From positions 1 through 64,000 of the forward strand of contig JAPJBO010000103.1 of the NCBI GenBank assembly GCA_030068145.1: a stretch of DNA of 64,000 nucleotides, in the 5' to 3' direction. Shown piece after piece: positions 21,585-32,400 of the stretch. The stretch's first letter is position 1; each line of letters opens with the position of its first letter. The notes under the pieces are model-generated. The model was not told where the DNA came from. It did not search any database and saw only the letters and a list, made by a program, of their open reading frames with translations. The position numbers and the translations under genes are program-made. The DNA comes from Diplonema papillatum (lineage: Eukaryota > Euglenozoa > Diplonemea > Diplonemida > Diplonemidae).

Positions 21585-22065
21585 AGATTCTTAACAAAGT
21601 CCCAGCAAGCTGCGGCAGGTTTTGAGCTAGCGGCAGCAAGCTGCGACAGGTTCCGAGCTAGCGGCAGCAACCTGCGGCAGGTTTTGAGCTAGCGGCAGCA
21701 AGCTGCGGCAGGTTCCGAGCTAGCGGCAGCAACCGGCGGCAGGTGTTGAGCTAGCGGCAGCAAGCTGCGGCAGGTTCCGAGCTAGCGGCAGCAACCTGCG
21801 GCAGGTTCCGAGCTAGCGGCAGCAACCGGCGGCAGTTGTTGAGCTAGCGGCAGCAAGCTGCGGCAGGTTCCGAGCTAGCGGCAGCAACCTGCGGCAGGTT
21901 TTGAGCTAGCGGCAGCAAGCTGCGGCAGGTTCTGAGCCAGCGGCAGCAAGCTGCGGCAGGTTCCGAGCTAGCGGCAGCAACCGGCGGCAGGTGTTGAGCT
22001 AGCGGCAGCAAGCTGCGGCAGGTTCTGAGCCAGCGGCAGCACGCGGCAGGTTCCGAGCTCCCTTC
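21585..22065. repeat. 31-bp tandem repeat, about 15 copies
   Basis: Unit GAGCTAGCGGCAGCAAGCTG-CGGCAGGTTCC with variant sites (AAGCTG/AACCTG/AACCGG, TTCC/TTTT/TGTT) that alternate as higher-order pairs. Confidence 0.93.
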
Positions 22066-22661
22066 CCTGTTTTCCTTCGTAAAAGATGAACACGGACAAC
22101 AAAAGAAACACTGTATTGTACACCATTTCTGGCTTTTTCTTCTTCCAGCTTTGTCCCCCCCGCCTCCCGTCCCACCAGCGCGCCGCCTTTCGCCGCTCCG
22201 TTTTGTGTACTACCAGCCAGTGGATCGGCGAGGTTCTGATTGGGACCACACCACCTGTGTGCAGGGAAATCTTGATGCACCACATCTGGCTGTATTTTTC
22301 ACGCGCAGAAGTTCGGATGCTTCTTTGACCACCTCTCTCTCTCTCTCACTCCCCTCCCACCAGCCGACATGAATTTAGTCGTGCCTTGTCCAGCTAGCCC
22401 CCAGTCATTCAATCTCTGACGTGCTGCTTTTTCCCTTCGCATTTCGGCCTTCGGCGTGACAACCAACCCTCCACCTCTAGGTGGCTCGTCTGAAACTTGC
22501 TATCGTCAGGAAACAGGAGAAATAGCAGCCCCCCAGAGGTAAGAACCTGCTGGTCTAGAACCCCTTCCCTCGGCGGAGAGCTATCGCTGCAACGTGCTGG
22601 CCGAACTCTTGCGGTGCAACGACGCGGATTGAAGAAGGATAAGAGTGCAAGAAAGTGGTTG

Positions 22662-22885
22662 TAGAACGTGGGGGGCCCAAGACTACACTCACGAAGGAAT
22701 GTACTTGGTGTCGGTCACAAACAGTCCCGGACATGGCTAGCCATAACCCATAACGAAAGCGTGCACTAAATATACAACCCGTAACCATATAGCCCTTTCT
22801 TGCTCGATGAGAACCCATTCATGAACGGTCACACGGAGACCCTAAACCCCCGGAATTTCAAGCGAACTTTAAATCTAAAAAAAGA
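22662..22885. repeat. Dispersed repeat R4 (second copy)
   Basis: Nearly identical to 4615-4845 apart from a few small gaps. Surrounding DNA (22066-22661, 22886-23040) shows no gene. Confidence 0.8.
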
Positions 22886-23049
22886 GCGAGCTAGCTAGCT
22901 GCTGGCATTATACTCCCTTCAATTCATCGGATTTTATGTGTTACGTTAAGACTTAAGTTGTCCACAAATAGCAAGTATTCTGCTGAACACGGTACCCTCT
23001 TTAAAGGCCTCAAAAAACGCTACAAAACCCCCAAGAAACTCGTCAACTC

Positions 23050-23547
23050 TAAAATCCTTAGGGAAGGGGAAGGGGGAGAAAGAGAAGATGCGGGGCGGGG
23101 CTGCGCCTGCGCCCGAGCGGCACCGGCAGCCGAGCCCCCCGCCGAGGAAGGTGCGGGCGGGGTTGGAGGTGTACCAAGCGGGCAGCGTGCAGCCCTCGGA
23201 AATGTCTGCCCCGGGGTTCGGGCCCAGCGACGTGCCCGTGACAGCCGCCGGAGGCTGGGTGGCGGGCGGTCTTGCCGTCGACGGCTCCTTCGTCGTCGGA
23301 CGACGACTCCGGGTTGCGGCGGCGGTCGTGCTCGAAGACAGGGGAGTACGACGGGACCCTGCTGCCCAGGCACGCGACGCCGCACGTTTCGTACAACAGC
23401 AGCAGCAACAACGACAACAACACCAACACCGGCCCGGGAGGATTCGCATCCGTCGGACCCGGGTCGAGCATCCACGCAGCCAAGCCGTACAACTTGATGT
23501 CTTCGTCTTCGTACACCGCGACACCCGCGACCAACCTTGACCACTAA
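23050..23547 (+). pseudogene. Rearranged 5' copy of the 807-aa gene
   Basis: Starts with the same leader (GGGAAGGGGAAGGGGGAGAA, ATG 23088, MRGGAAPAPERHRQ...) and follows the 23771 gene for about 53 codons. Then about 130 bp (23247-23380) are the reverse complement of the corresponding gene segment 23931-24066, after which colinearity resumes (TACAACAGCAGCAGCAAC ... GGGTCGAGCATCCACGCAGC). It ends at a stop soon after the region matching gene position 24240. Confidence 0.85.
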
Positions 23548-23770
23548 CTCTCTCTCTCTCTCGGCGACCCGAAGAATGCTGCAGAACCCCAACAAAACTG
23601 TTTACTTTGTTTGTGGCACCAGCGTAACTCACCTGCTTTGGAAAGTTTCATGTAGTAGTAATTTTTAGCATCAACAATGCATCGTCGACACAAAAACGCA
23701 ACAAACCCCCCAACGAATTCGTTAACTCTACAATCTTCTTCAGGGAAGGGGAAGGGGGAGAAGAGAGAAG

Positions 23771-26194
23771 ATGCGGGGCGGGGCTGCGCCTGCGCCCGAG
23801 CGGCACCGGCAGTCGAGCCCCCCGCCGAGGAAGGTGCGGGCGGGGTTGGAGGTGTACCAAGGGGGCAGCGTGCAGCCCTCGGAAATGTCCGTCCCGGGGT
23901 TCGGGCCCAGCGACGTGCCCGTGACAGCCGCCGGCGTCGCGTGCCTGGGCAGCAGGGTCCCGTCGTACTCCCCTGTCTTCGAGCACGACCGCCGCCGCAA
24001 CCCGGAGTCGTCGTCCGACGACGAAGGAGCCGTCGACGGCATAACCGCCCGCCACCCAGCCTCCGGCGCCGCACGGCACAACCCCACTCGCGCTTCTCCG
24101 TTTTCGTACAACAGCAGCAGCAACAACGACCACAACACCAACACCGGCCCGGGAGGATTCGCATCCGTCGGACCCGGGTCGAGCATCCACGCAGCCAAGC
24201 CGTACTACTTGATGTCCTCGTCTTCGTACGCCGCGACGCCGGCGAACGGTCCCGACCACCAGCTCTCCCGGCGGCCGTCTCACGACGGCGGCGGCGCGTT
24301 CCGCGGTTTTTCGCCGTCGCCGTTCGCGTCGTCTTCGCGGGCCTTCGGGGCGGGTGGTCGCGTCGTGATCTCGGAGGGCGAGTGCCTGGTGAGCCACACG
24401 CTGCGCCCGGCGCTGAAGACGCCCGTCGGAATGATCGCCGCCGGCGCCGACACACCCGCCGCGACGGCGCCCCGTGACTGGCGCGGAGCCGTCGCGAGCG
24501 ATGACTACGGCGGCGGGAAGCCGAAGGCTGTTGTAGACCGCACGCGGGACAGGCGGGAGGGGTGGCAAGGGGTCGGGTCCCCCCCCGGGAAGCCGCAGGG
24601 CATCGCCCTCGACGACTTCGCCGGCGCCGGGAGCAAGCAAAGAAGCGGCGACGACCGCGTGACTCTCTACGACAGTTCGACCGAGAGCACCGTCCGCGGG
24701 TTCAGCAGGAGGCGTTCCCGGTACGGGTCGAGCCTGTCGCGCGCCCTGCGAGACCTGGCGGAGCTGCACCGGAACAGCGAGCTCTCCGACGCCGAATACG
24801 CCGACGCGAAGCGGCTGGTGATCGCCGGGGACCGAGACCCGGGGAAGCTGGACCCCTCGCTGTCCGCGCTGCTCGACCAGGCGGCGCGGGAGTCGGCCGA
24901 AAAAAGCCTCGTCGCGCGCGGCGCGGCGGCCGCCGCCGCGTCCGACGACGAAGGCGTCGGCAGCGACTGGGCGTACCACCACCAGCTGCTGGCGAGCCAG
25001 GAGAACCAGGTAGCCGCGCTGCTCGACGAGAACACCGGGCTCCGCTTGGTCGCCGAACAGCTGCAGGAGCAGCTGCGGGAGACCAGCAGGAAGGACGCCG
25101 GCGCGCGCGACGCATCAGCGATTCCGGGCGGGGCGGCGGCTGGTGGTGCTGGACCAGGTGGGCACGCAGCAGCGCAGCTGCATGATACGGGATACAGGCG
25201 TCGTGACGGGCATGGACCGACCGACGATCAGGCGGGGGGGTACGTCGCGACGACTGGCCGACCAATTCGCGACGGGGAGTACAGACGCCATGGACCCACG
25301 GACGATCACACGGGGTCCGTTGCAACGGGTGGCCACACGGCGCAGCCGCGGGTGGAGTACAGACGCCCGCCTTCCGTTCGTCACGGGCATGGACCCACCG
25401 ACGACCAGCAGACGGGGTGCGGTGCGACGAGCACCATAACGAGTGCCCACGGCGGCGGGGCGCTCGGAGCGTCGGCGTTTTCGACGGGCGGCTCGAGCGC
25501 GTCTTCGCTGAGAGCGCCGCACGAAGGGCAGAATCCCTTCCGTAGCCTCGCAGACCCTGCCGGACCCTCGCCGGGATCGCCGCGGAAGGGGGAGGCTACC
25601 GGCGACCGCAACCCGGCGGACACGACGACGAGCACGACTGTCCGGGACCATGGGATGCCCGCAGTAGGCGGCGGGTCGTCGAACTCGCTGGATCCGGCGT
25701 CTCCCAGGGGGTCGGTTCTGTCGAAGCAGTCGTCGCCGGCGGGGCGGCACCGCGTGCCGGGGGCGCAGGGGGACCACCAGGTGTCGATGTCCCGGCAGAG
25801 CTCGCCGTACTTCGCGGCCGGCGCGGCGGGCGGAGACGGGTTCCCGCTGACCTACCCGAGCATTCCGTCCGAGCACGGGGAGAGCAGCGAGCCGCCGCTG
25901 CGGGCGGCGGAGGAGTTGTACCACCGGCAGCAGTCGGTGCCGGGCCGGCAGTTCCGGTCCGCGACGGCGGCGCGCTCCGAGGCGTCTACACCTGTCACAC
26001 CGGGTAACACGCGGCTGGCGGACCTCCTCGACGACCAGCCGAACACGGGGGGGGCGAGCGTGTCGAACATGTCGCCTACTGCGTCCTCTGCTCGGGCTGC
26101 GCTCCGTCCAAGCCCGCAGAGGAATAGCTTCGTCAGTCCGGACACAACTGGCGGCGGCGGATGGTCTTTGCACACGCTGAAGTCACCCATTTAG
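23771..26194 (+). CDS. 807-aa low-complexity protein with SHOCT-like and coiled-coil segments
   Basis: Single open frame with strong GC3. An acceptor-like TCTTCTTCAG lies at about 23743, 28 bases before the ATG. The N-terminal third is Ser/Gly/Pro-rich and disordered. Around residues 325-360, LSRALRDLAELHRNSELSDA resembles the SHOCT short-helix motif (helix, then -LS-EY--AK-L). Residues about 405-445 (LLASQENQVAALLDENTGLR) form a coiled coil. Around residues 475-545, GHGPTDDQ is imperfectly repeated three times. The rest is disordered. No enzyme motif, signal peptide or membrane segment. A 5' copy lies upstream and two 3' copies downstream. Probably a scaffold or cytoskeleton-associated protein; function unknown. 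Confidence 0.75.
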   Translation: MRGGAAPAPERHRQSSPPPRKVRAGLEVYQGGSVQPSEMSVPGFGPSDVPVTAAGVACLGSRVPSYSPVFEHDRRRNPESSSDDEGAVDGITARHPASGAARHNPTRASPFSYNSSSNNDHNTNTGPGGFASVGPGSSIHAAKPYYLMSSSSYAATPANGPDHQLSRRPSHDGGGAFRGFSPSPFASSSRAFGAGGRVVISEGECLVSHTLRPALKTPVGMIAAGADTPAATAPRDWRGAVASDDYGGGKPKAVVDRTRDRREGWQGVGSPPGKPQGIALDDFAGAGSKQRSGDDRVTLYDSSTESTVRGFSRRRSRYGSSLSRALRDLAELHRNSELSDAEYADAKRLVIAGDRDPGKLDPSLSALLDQAARESAEKSLVARGAAAAAASDDEGVGSDWAYHHQLLASQENQVAALLDENTGLRLVAEQLQEQLRETSRKDAGARDASAIPGGAAAGGAGPGGHAAAQLHDTGYRRRDGHGPTDDQAGGYVATTGRPIRDGEYRRHGPTDDHTGSVATGGHTAQPRVEYRRPPSVRHGHGPTDDQQTGCGATSTITSAHGGGALGASAFSTGGSSASSLRAPHEGQNPFRSLADPAGPSPGSPRKGEATGDRNPADTTTSTTVRDHGMPAVGGGSSNSLDPASPRGSVLSKQSSPAGRHRVPGAQGDHQVSMSRQSSPYFAAGAAGGDGFPLTYPSIPSEHGESSEPPLRAAEELYHRQQSVPGRQFRSATAARSEASTPVTPGNTRLADLLDDQPNTGGASVSNMSPTASSARAALRPSPQRNSFVSPDTTGGGGWSLHTLKSPI

Positions 26195-26239
26195 GACTCA
26201 TGCCTCAGTCCCCGTTTGGCATATCCCTTGTGTCCACAA

Positions 26240-26745
26240 CAGGAGTAGCGAGAGCTGCAGCTGCAGGATGCGGAGGAGTTGTCTCATTGGCAGCACTCAG
26301 TGCCTGGCAGTTCCGCCGGCAGGGCGGCACTGCGTGCCGGGGGCGCAGGGGGACCACCAGGTGTCGATGTCCCGGCAGAGCTCGCCTTACTTCGCGGCCG
26401 GCGCGGCGGGCGGAGACGGTTTCCCGCTGACCTACCCGAGCATTCCGTCCGAGCACGGGGAGAGCAGCGAGCCGCCGCTGCGGGCTGCGGAGGAGTTGTA
26501 CCACCGGCAGCAGTCGGTGCCGGGCCAACAGTTTCGGTCCGCGACGGCAGCGCGCTCCGAGGCGTCTACGCCTGTCGCACCGGGCAACACGCGGCTGGCG
26601 GACCTCCTCGACGACCAGCCGAACACGGGGGGCGCGAGCGTGTCGCACATGTCGCCTACTGCGTCCTCTGCCGGGCTGCGCTCCGTCCAAGCCCGCAGAG
26701 GAATAGCTTCGTCCAACTGGCTGGCGACACGCTGAAGTCACTCAT
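26240..26745 (+). pseudogene. 3' copy 1 of the 807-aa gene
   Basis: From about 26310 it repeats the last ~150 codons of the gene (GTGTCGATGTCCCGGCAGAG, ACCTACCCGAGCATTCCGTC, AACACGCGGCTGGCGGACCT) at high identity, then loses the C-terminal frame by small deletions (CTGCCGGGCTGCGC against CTGCTCGGGCTGCGC), and ends with the shared ACGCTGAAGTCA-CTCAT tail. Confidence 0.85.
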
Positions 26746-26799
26746 TTTTTAGGACTCAATGCCTCAGGCCCCGTTTGACCTAGCCGGTCATCCCGTGCA

Positions 26800-27110
26800 C
26801 AGCAGGAGTAGCGAGAGCTGTTGGAGCTGGATAGATGTTGTACCGCCGGCAGCATGGCCGGCGGTTCCGCGGCGACGGCGGCATGCTCGCACGACGTCTA
26901 CACCTGTCACGCCGGGCAACACGCGGCTGGCGACCTCTTCGACGACCAGCCGAACACGGCGGAGGCGGCGTCGTCGAGCGTGTCGAACATGACACCTTCC
27001 GCGTCCTCCGCTCGGCCTGCGTTCGCAGAGGTATAGCTTCGTCAGTTCCGACGCAACTGACGGCGGCGGGTAATCTCTGCACACACTGAAGTCTCCCATT
27101 TAGGACTCGT
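26800..27110 (+). pseudogene. 3' copy 2 of the 807-aa gene
   Basis: A more diverged and shorter repeat of the same end: ACACCTGTCACGCCGGGCAA, GACGACCAGCCGAACACGG, then CACACACTGAAGTCTCCCAT before the stop region. Frameshifted relative to the parent. The 3' flank (TTAGGACTC-CTCAGTCCC) is shared as well, so the duplicated unit extends past the stop codon. Confidence 0.8.
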
Positions 27111-28072
27111 TCCTCAGTCCCGTCGACATTCCCAGCTCCCCAATACATGGACTTGAATGGTCAAGCTTCTCGATGCCATGTGGTCGAGCGTGGGTCACCC
27201 CCTTCTTGTTTCCGACTCGTAGATCATCTGTAAAGTTCTTCTTTCTCTTTTTCTTGGGGGTCCGCTGGACCTCCCTTGGAACCCCCTAGAGTAAACCCTG
27301 ATTGAAGTCAGGCAAATGTTGCAGGGAATAGTTGTCACGTGCTGCTCACGATTGCGGAAGTCGAAACACAACATGTGTAACCTACCGCTCCGCTTCGTGA
27401 GACAAAGCGAAGAACAGCAGCACGTTCTCGTTTCTATCTGTTTTGTCGAGAGCTGCGACTCAACTACTCGTTGCGTGCTGTGATTTGCCTCATCATCGTT
27501 CATCATGACTGGTAAGCCGATGCTGCTCGTCCGTTACTTCGGTACGATCCAGCCCGTGTTCAGAGCTGGTGATGGGAAAACCCTCAACAACAAAGCCCCC
27601 GCGTCGGCCACGACAAGGTTCGTACACGGGTTCGACAAAGGACGAATAAAATGAAAGAAATGTCAGTATTCCCCGAAATCGAAATAAATGAAACGTCAGG
27701 CACCATTTAACCGAGAGATCGCGGTGGTCCACTTTCAGCGAGTCTGTGTCTTGTTAACTCACAGTTAGTCTGCCTGTACAGTGAACGAGACCATTCTCAG
27801 TGCGCTTGAGAGTCGTAGCAACGCTACATTGAGCAATTCTTTCGTGGTTTTCATAGCCCGTTTCCGTGTCAATCGACACCATGCTACTACTACACCAGTC
27901 CGACGGAAATGCCACCTCATTTCTCCTCTTGTGGAGTCGCAGTCACGAACAGATAGGCGGGCGCCCCGTGTTTTCAACTGATCGCTCAGGATGATCTGGG
28001 CTCGGACCCACCTCCAGCCCGAACGGTCAACCGGAGACTCTGAAACACCGATCCTATAAAACTCGCAGGGGG
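27111..28072. other. No gene recognised
   Basis: AT-richer DNA with short ORFs lacking codon bias. Nothing assignable. Confidence 0.5.
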
Positions 28073-28190
28073 GGGTCGAATAATAACACCTGTGTCATTA
28101 TTCGATTTGTCGAATACTGAAAGATTTCCGGTAGCCGAACAGTGGCAGGATCAAATAGTGGTAGTGTTTGAACGGCCGCGAGGCGGCATG
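28073..28190. mobile_element. MITE, left-end copy
   Basis: GGGGGGGTCGAATAATAACA and the internal palindrome, then TTTCCGGTAGCCGAACAGTG, as in the complete copies at 12955 and 57853; the poly-C right end is missing. Confidence 0.75.
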
Positions 28191-28499
28191 TCGATAAAGA
28201 TTGATACAAAACCAGCCAAAAAACAAAGCGGCAGCAAAAGCACACGCGCACCTGCCTTTTTGCACCTGCCTTTCTGGTCTCGTCGTACAAAGCGAACATA
28301 CGCAGGTTGTATGCCCCTTCGCGTGATTCCCCGTTTTTGTGACTGACCTCGAGACGGCGAGAGACGCTTTTCAATTGGCGTCAAACACGAACCCTGCTGA
28401 GAGACAGTTTCGTTGACGCAAGTAGAAGGGACAGGTGAAAGCTGAAGGCTTACGGATAATACTGCAGGCTCAGCGACGGACTGACATTCGTCGTCGGAG

Positions 28500-28625
28500 G
28501 CATAATAAATCCTCACTCCTATGCTTGTGTCTGTCACTCTCGTCCACCGCTCCTGCTCTGCTTGCCGCGCGCCGTATGGTTGGAGTAAAAGGTGAAGCCA
28601 GAAAGCTGCTAATCTTGCTGCTGAA
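28500..28625. repeat. Inverted partner of 14115-14245
   Basis: CTCACTCCTATGCTTGTGTC through AGCTGCTAATCTTGCTGCTG, reverse complement of 14115-14245. Confidence 0.75.
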
Positions 28626-28732
28626 TAGAATGATCATGCATCAATCTAGGCTTGACACGATACAATCTCTGGTATCGGGGAATCTCTGATTCGTCAGATT
28701 TTCCTCGGTCCAGTCTGGTTTGAGTGACAAGA

Positions 28733-28960
28733 AACGTGGTTGATCCTGCCAGTAGTCATATGCTTGTTTCAAGGATTAAGCCATGCAAGTCTCAGAGTAA
28801 ATGGATTAACAGTGGGTCTGCAGACGGCTCATTAAATCGGTGGCAATCTACGCGGGGAAGGTGCCTTTTGGGCCCAGTTGGATAACAATGGTAACTCCAT
28901 TGCTAATACACCACATGAAGTAGTGCAGCAAGTTTCTTGGAAGCTGCTTTTCCTACCAAA
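28733..28960 (+). rRNA. Orphan 5' fragment of 18S (SSU) rRNA gene
   Basis: GGTTGATCCTGCCAGTAGTC, ATATGCTTGTTTCAAGGATT, AAGCCATGCAAGTCTCAGAG, GACGGCTCATTAAATCGGTG and TGGATAACAATGGTAACTCC are the unmistakable SSU rRNA 5' domain start, in a divergent form with a euglenozoan flavour. Recognisable SSU ends by about 28960, where the sequence moves into the flank of the ART gene. The central and 3' SSU domains, 5.8S and LSU are absent, so this is a displaced fragment, not a working rDNA unit. About 50 bp of upstream sequence may be external spacer carried along. Confidence 0.9.
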
Positions 28961-29059
28961 AAAAGATCCGAACCCAGAGAACCTTATGCGCATGCAAACG
29001 GTTACGCAATCCCGAGCTTAGCGGGTAAGGCAGTGGAGTGGGCAACCTGGCGGAATCAC

Positions 29060-29225
29060 GCACCACACACAAAGCTGAACCCCACAAGCACAAAAACACC
29101 GATCTGCACACCCATACGGGATCGTTGGAAACACAAATACCGGACCAAAGCGAACACCAACTTGTTGACGGCATCGCTGCAGCCGGGAACGCGACCGACA
29201 CCGAGCTGCCGCCGCAGTTCTGCAG
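29060..29225 (+). pseudogene. Internally deleted 5' copy of the ART-domain gene
   Basis: 29060-29163 resembles the 5' flank of the gene at 29290-29420 (CACCACACACAAAGCTGAAC, ATACGGGATCGTTGGA, CGGACCAAAGCGAACAC). It then jumps to GACGGCATCGCTGCAGCCGG, ACCGACACCGAGCTGCCGCC, matching coding positions 29819-29873. About 390 bp, including the start codon, are missing. Confidence 0.75.
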
Positions 29226-29472
29226 TTCCATCATCAGTTAAAGTCTAGCCCGATCCAGTAAAAGCTTCCCCCCCCAATCTCCCTCCCACTGACACACACC
29301 ACAAACGAAGCCGAACCTCGCAAACACAACGGCCGAAGACACCAATCTGTATACCAATACGGGATCGTCGGAGAATCACAACACAAATCCCGGACCCACA
29401 AGCGAACACAAACTCCAAAAACAAAGGTACCTACAGAAACGGGTTCACCACCCCCTGAAGGGGTGGGTGTGC

Positions 29473-32400
29473 ATGGGCCCCCGGGATGAGTGCGTCCGAG
29501 AAGCGTTGGAGGCCCAGGTGCGGGTCCTCGGGCGGCAGGTGGACACATGGCGGCGGCTGGCGGAGAACCGTGCGGACCAGGTGGCCGCGCTGCGGTCTGC
29601 GGGGGCCGGGTTCGACGCCCGCGCGAAGCGCGACGGCGAGCAGCAGCTGAAGGCCGCGCTGGCGGAGCTGGCCGAGAGCACGCCGCTGCACGAGGCGGCG
29701 GTGGTCATCGTCCGGCTCCTGGTCGCCAGCGGCGAGGCGTGGCCGAAGGTCGTCGACGCCTTCCGCTCCGCGGTCTCCAAGCAGGAACCCCTCAAGCCCG
29801 CCGCGAAGCGCTTCGCCGACGGCATCGCTGAAGCCGGAAACGCGACCGACACCGAGCTCCCACCGCAGTTCTACCGACCCGCTTGGCGGCCTCTCCTAGA
29901 CCACTGGGGCACAGCCGACGAGATCAAGTCATGGATGGACCCATTGGGCAACAAGCTCTGGGACGCGCAGGTTGTCCGTGGCATGCTCAAGGACGTGCGA
30001 CTTATCGCCCGGCACCACGCCTTTGGGCAACCCCCCGAGGTGGTCGTGCCGCTCGCGATCTACACGGAGCAGCTCTCGGTGCCGGACATGCACGTCTGCT
30101 GGATGAAGGGCGACGCCGGAAAAGAAGGCCACTGGGAAGTCCTGAAGGAGAGCCCCTTCGAGCCCGGCGAGCCGCCGACGAAGTGGGCGCGGCCACCCCG
30201 CGAGACGGGGGGCGGGGTGCGGTTGACGGCGCGCGCGGCCGCCGCGCTCGCGGCGGCGGCGCCGGACGCGACGGTGAACGACCTGCTGCGGGTTGCGTTC
30301 GCGCCGGCGCCCGGCGTCTGGGACGTCCCGGGGCTCCGGTTCTTCCGAGCGCCTGAGCATCCGGCGGCAGAGGAGCTCGTCCTCGCGTCGTACCGGAACG
30401 AGACCCAAGGTGACCCTTCCCTCTCGCCCTACCAGGACACCGTCCTCTGGCTGCCACCATGGCCAGACCTCGACCCCACCCTCCACCGCACCCCCGCCGT
30501 CTCCCCCACTACTCCGAACGGCCCGTTCACCCAAGACGGGTCTCCACTGGGCGCGAAATCCCCGTGGCCCCCCCGCTCGGTCACACTGCGTTCCTCCCGC
30601 CGTTGCGGGGCGCGGACGCGTTTCCGGATCCCGTCAGGGGTCCTCGAGTACATCTTCTCGCGGAACGTCGAAGAGCGGCTGAGCAGCGAGCAGTTCGGCG
30701 CCGCGGAGTACGACTCGTACTGGGCGGTGCAGCCGTACGGGGGAGAGGATCCGCGCGTGGCGCGGGTGCTCGCGATGATCGGCGGCCGGTCGAACCCACT
30801 CGAAAACAGCGCCGAGGTGGCCGCGGCCGTGCGGGACCTTGCCGAGACCGGGCCGCCGGCCTTGCGGAAGGTCCTGCGGCTGCGGCTGAACCTCGGCGCG
30901 GCCGACGGCGGCGACGTGACGCCGCAGAGCGTTGCGAACGTGCTCCAGCTGCAGGAGCTGGTGTACGACGGGGACTCCTACCTGCTGTCGATCTCGCCGT
31001 CAGTCTCCGGGCGAGGCGCCGTGTGCACGGAAGACGGGCGGTGGGTCACGTCGGTCAGCCGGCTAACGAGGTCGTGCGACGACCAAATCTTCAAGCTGGT
31101 CAACCACACCATGCGCAGCATCCAAGCCCGCGAGATGCGCCCCGTCCTCACCCTCTCCGAGCTCGGCGAGATCACCGGCGAATACGCCGGCGGCGGCGCC
31201 GTCGACCCCTTCCACCGCACGACCCCCCCCCACGCCCGCGCGCAGTGGCACGCGAAGTCCGGATTCGCTGTGTACCTCAACTATTCCGACAAGCCGGCCG
31301 CCATCGTGTCCACCGCGTGGGCCCTGCAACCAAAAGGCTCGCTCATCCACCAGATAAAAGGCCTGGTCTACTACCTCCGTAAGGCTCTCACCCAGGTCCC
31401 CGAGAGCTACACGGACGACTCCCCGGCGAGATGCTACAGGGGGCTCGAGGGAACAGCCGTCCCGCAGTATAAAAACGGAGCCGTGCTGTTGTGGAGTGCG
31501 TTTTCGTCGGCGTCGCTGGACTCGTCGACGGCGTGCATGTTCGCGGCCGAGGCGGGTGCGGTGTTCTCGGTGACGTCGACGCACGGCAAAGCGATCGGAA
31601 ACTGGTCGCGGTACGCTAGAGAGCGAGAGCTGCTGTTCGCGCCGAACACGTGGCTGCGGGTGGGCAACGCGCTGACCAGCGAGATGAAGGAGCTCTCTGG
31701 TGCCCTCGCCCGATCCCAGCTCTTCGAGCTGAGCACCGTGTCCCAGACCGCGGTGCACTGCGCGAGGGTCCGCGGGCTGCTGCCGCGCGTCCGCAGCGGC
31801 GCCGGTGCGTCGGTGCTGTTCCACGTCGAGGAATCCCTCCGCAACGCGGACGGCATCGTCGACCTCACCCTGCCCGAGTCCTCCATCGGAGAGTGCCCAC
31901 CCCGGTGGCACATGCTCGTCACCCTCCCCGGCGACGCCACGGGGGCTTGCCCGGTGCGGGAGCGCATGGAGTGGGAGCCGGTCCCTGGCAACCTCACCGA
32001 AACGCTGGCGTTCGTCGCCGAAAAAGCGGGCGCCCTCGAGCCGTTGCCGGTCGACGCGGCGATGGAGCTGGCGTCTGCGAAGCACCGCCTCGAAGCCGCC
32101 GTGCGCGCTGCGACCACGTTCTCGTCCCGAACGGACACCCACGCCCCAACCACGACGCACAACATCCCCAGCGACGTGCGGGGGGAAGCCGGGAAGGCGG
32201 TGCTGCTCGCGGTCTGCCGGCTGCTGGGGGTCGACGAAGCGTGCGTGACGGACGTGTCGCTCGCGCCGCCCATCGGCCTGTTCGACGAGCGGAAGGGGTT
32301 CTCCCTTGTCGTGCGCGGCAGGTCCGGGGCGCCGCCGCTGACGCGGGCGTGGAACGCGACCGCACAGCTGCGGAAGACAGGCGGGCGGCAGGGCATGGCG

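Noticed and set aside
22322..22370. CT-rich tract as trans-splice acceptor for a gene at 22.4 kb
   Set aside because: No GC3-biased reading frame follows it.
23648..24982. Minus-strand 444-codon ORF opposite the 807-aa gene
   Set aside because: Arg/Val-rich antisense shadow in GC-rich DNA; the plus frame is conserved between copies.
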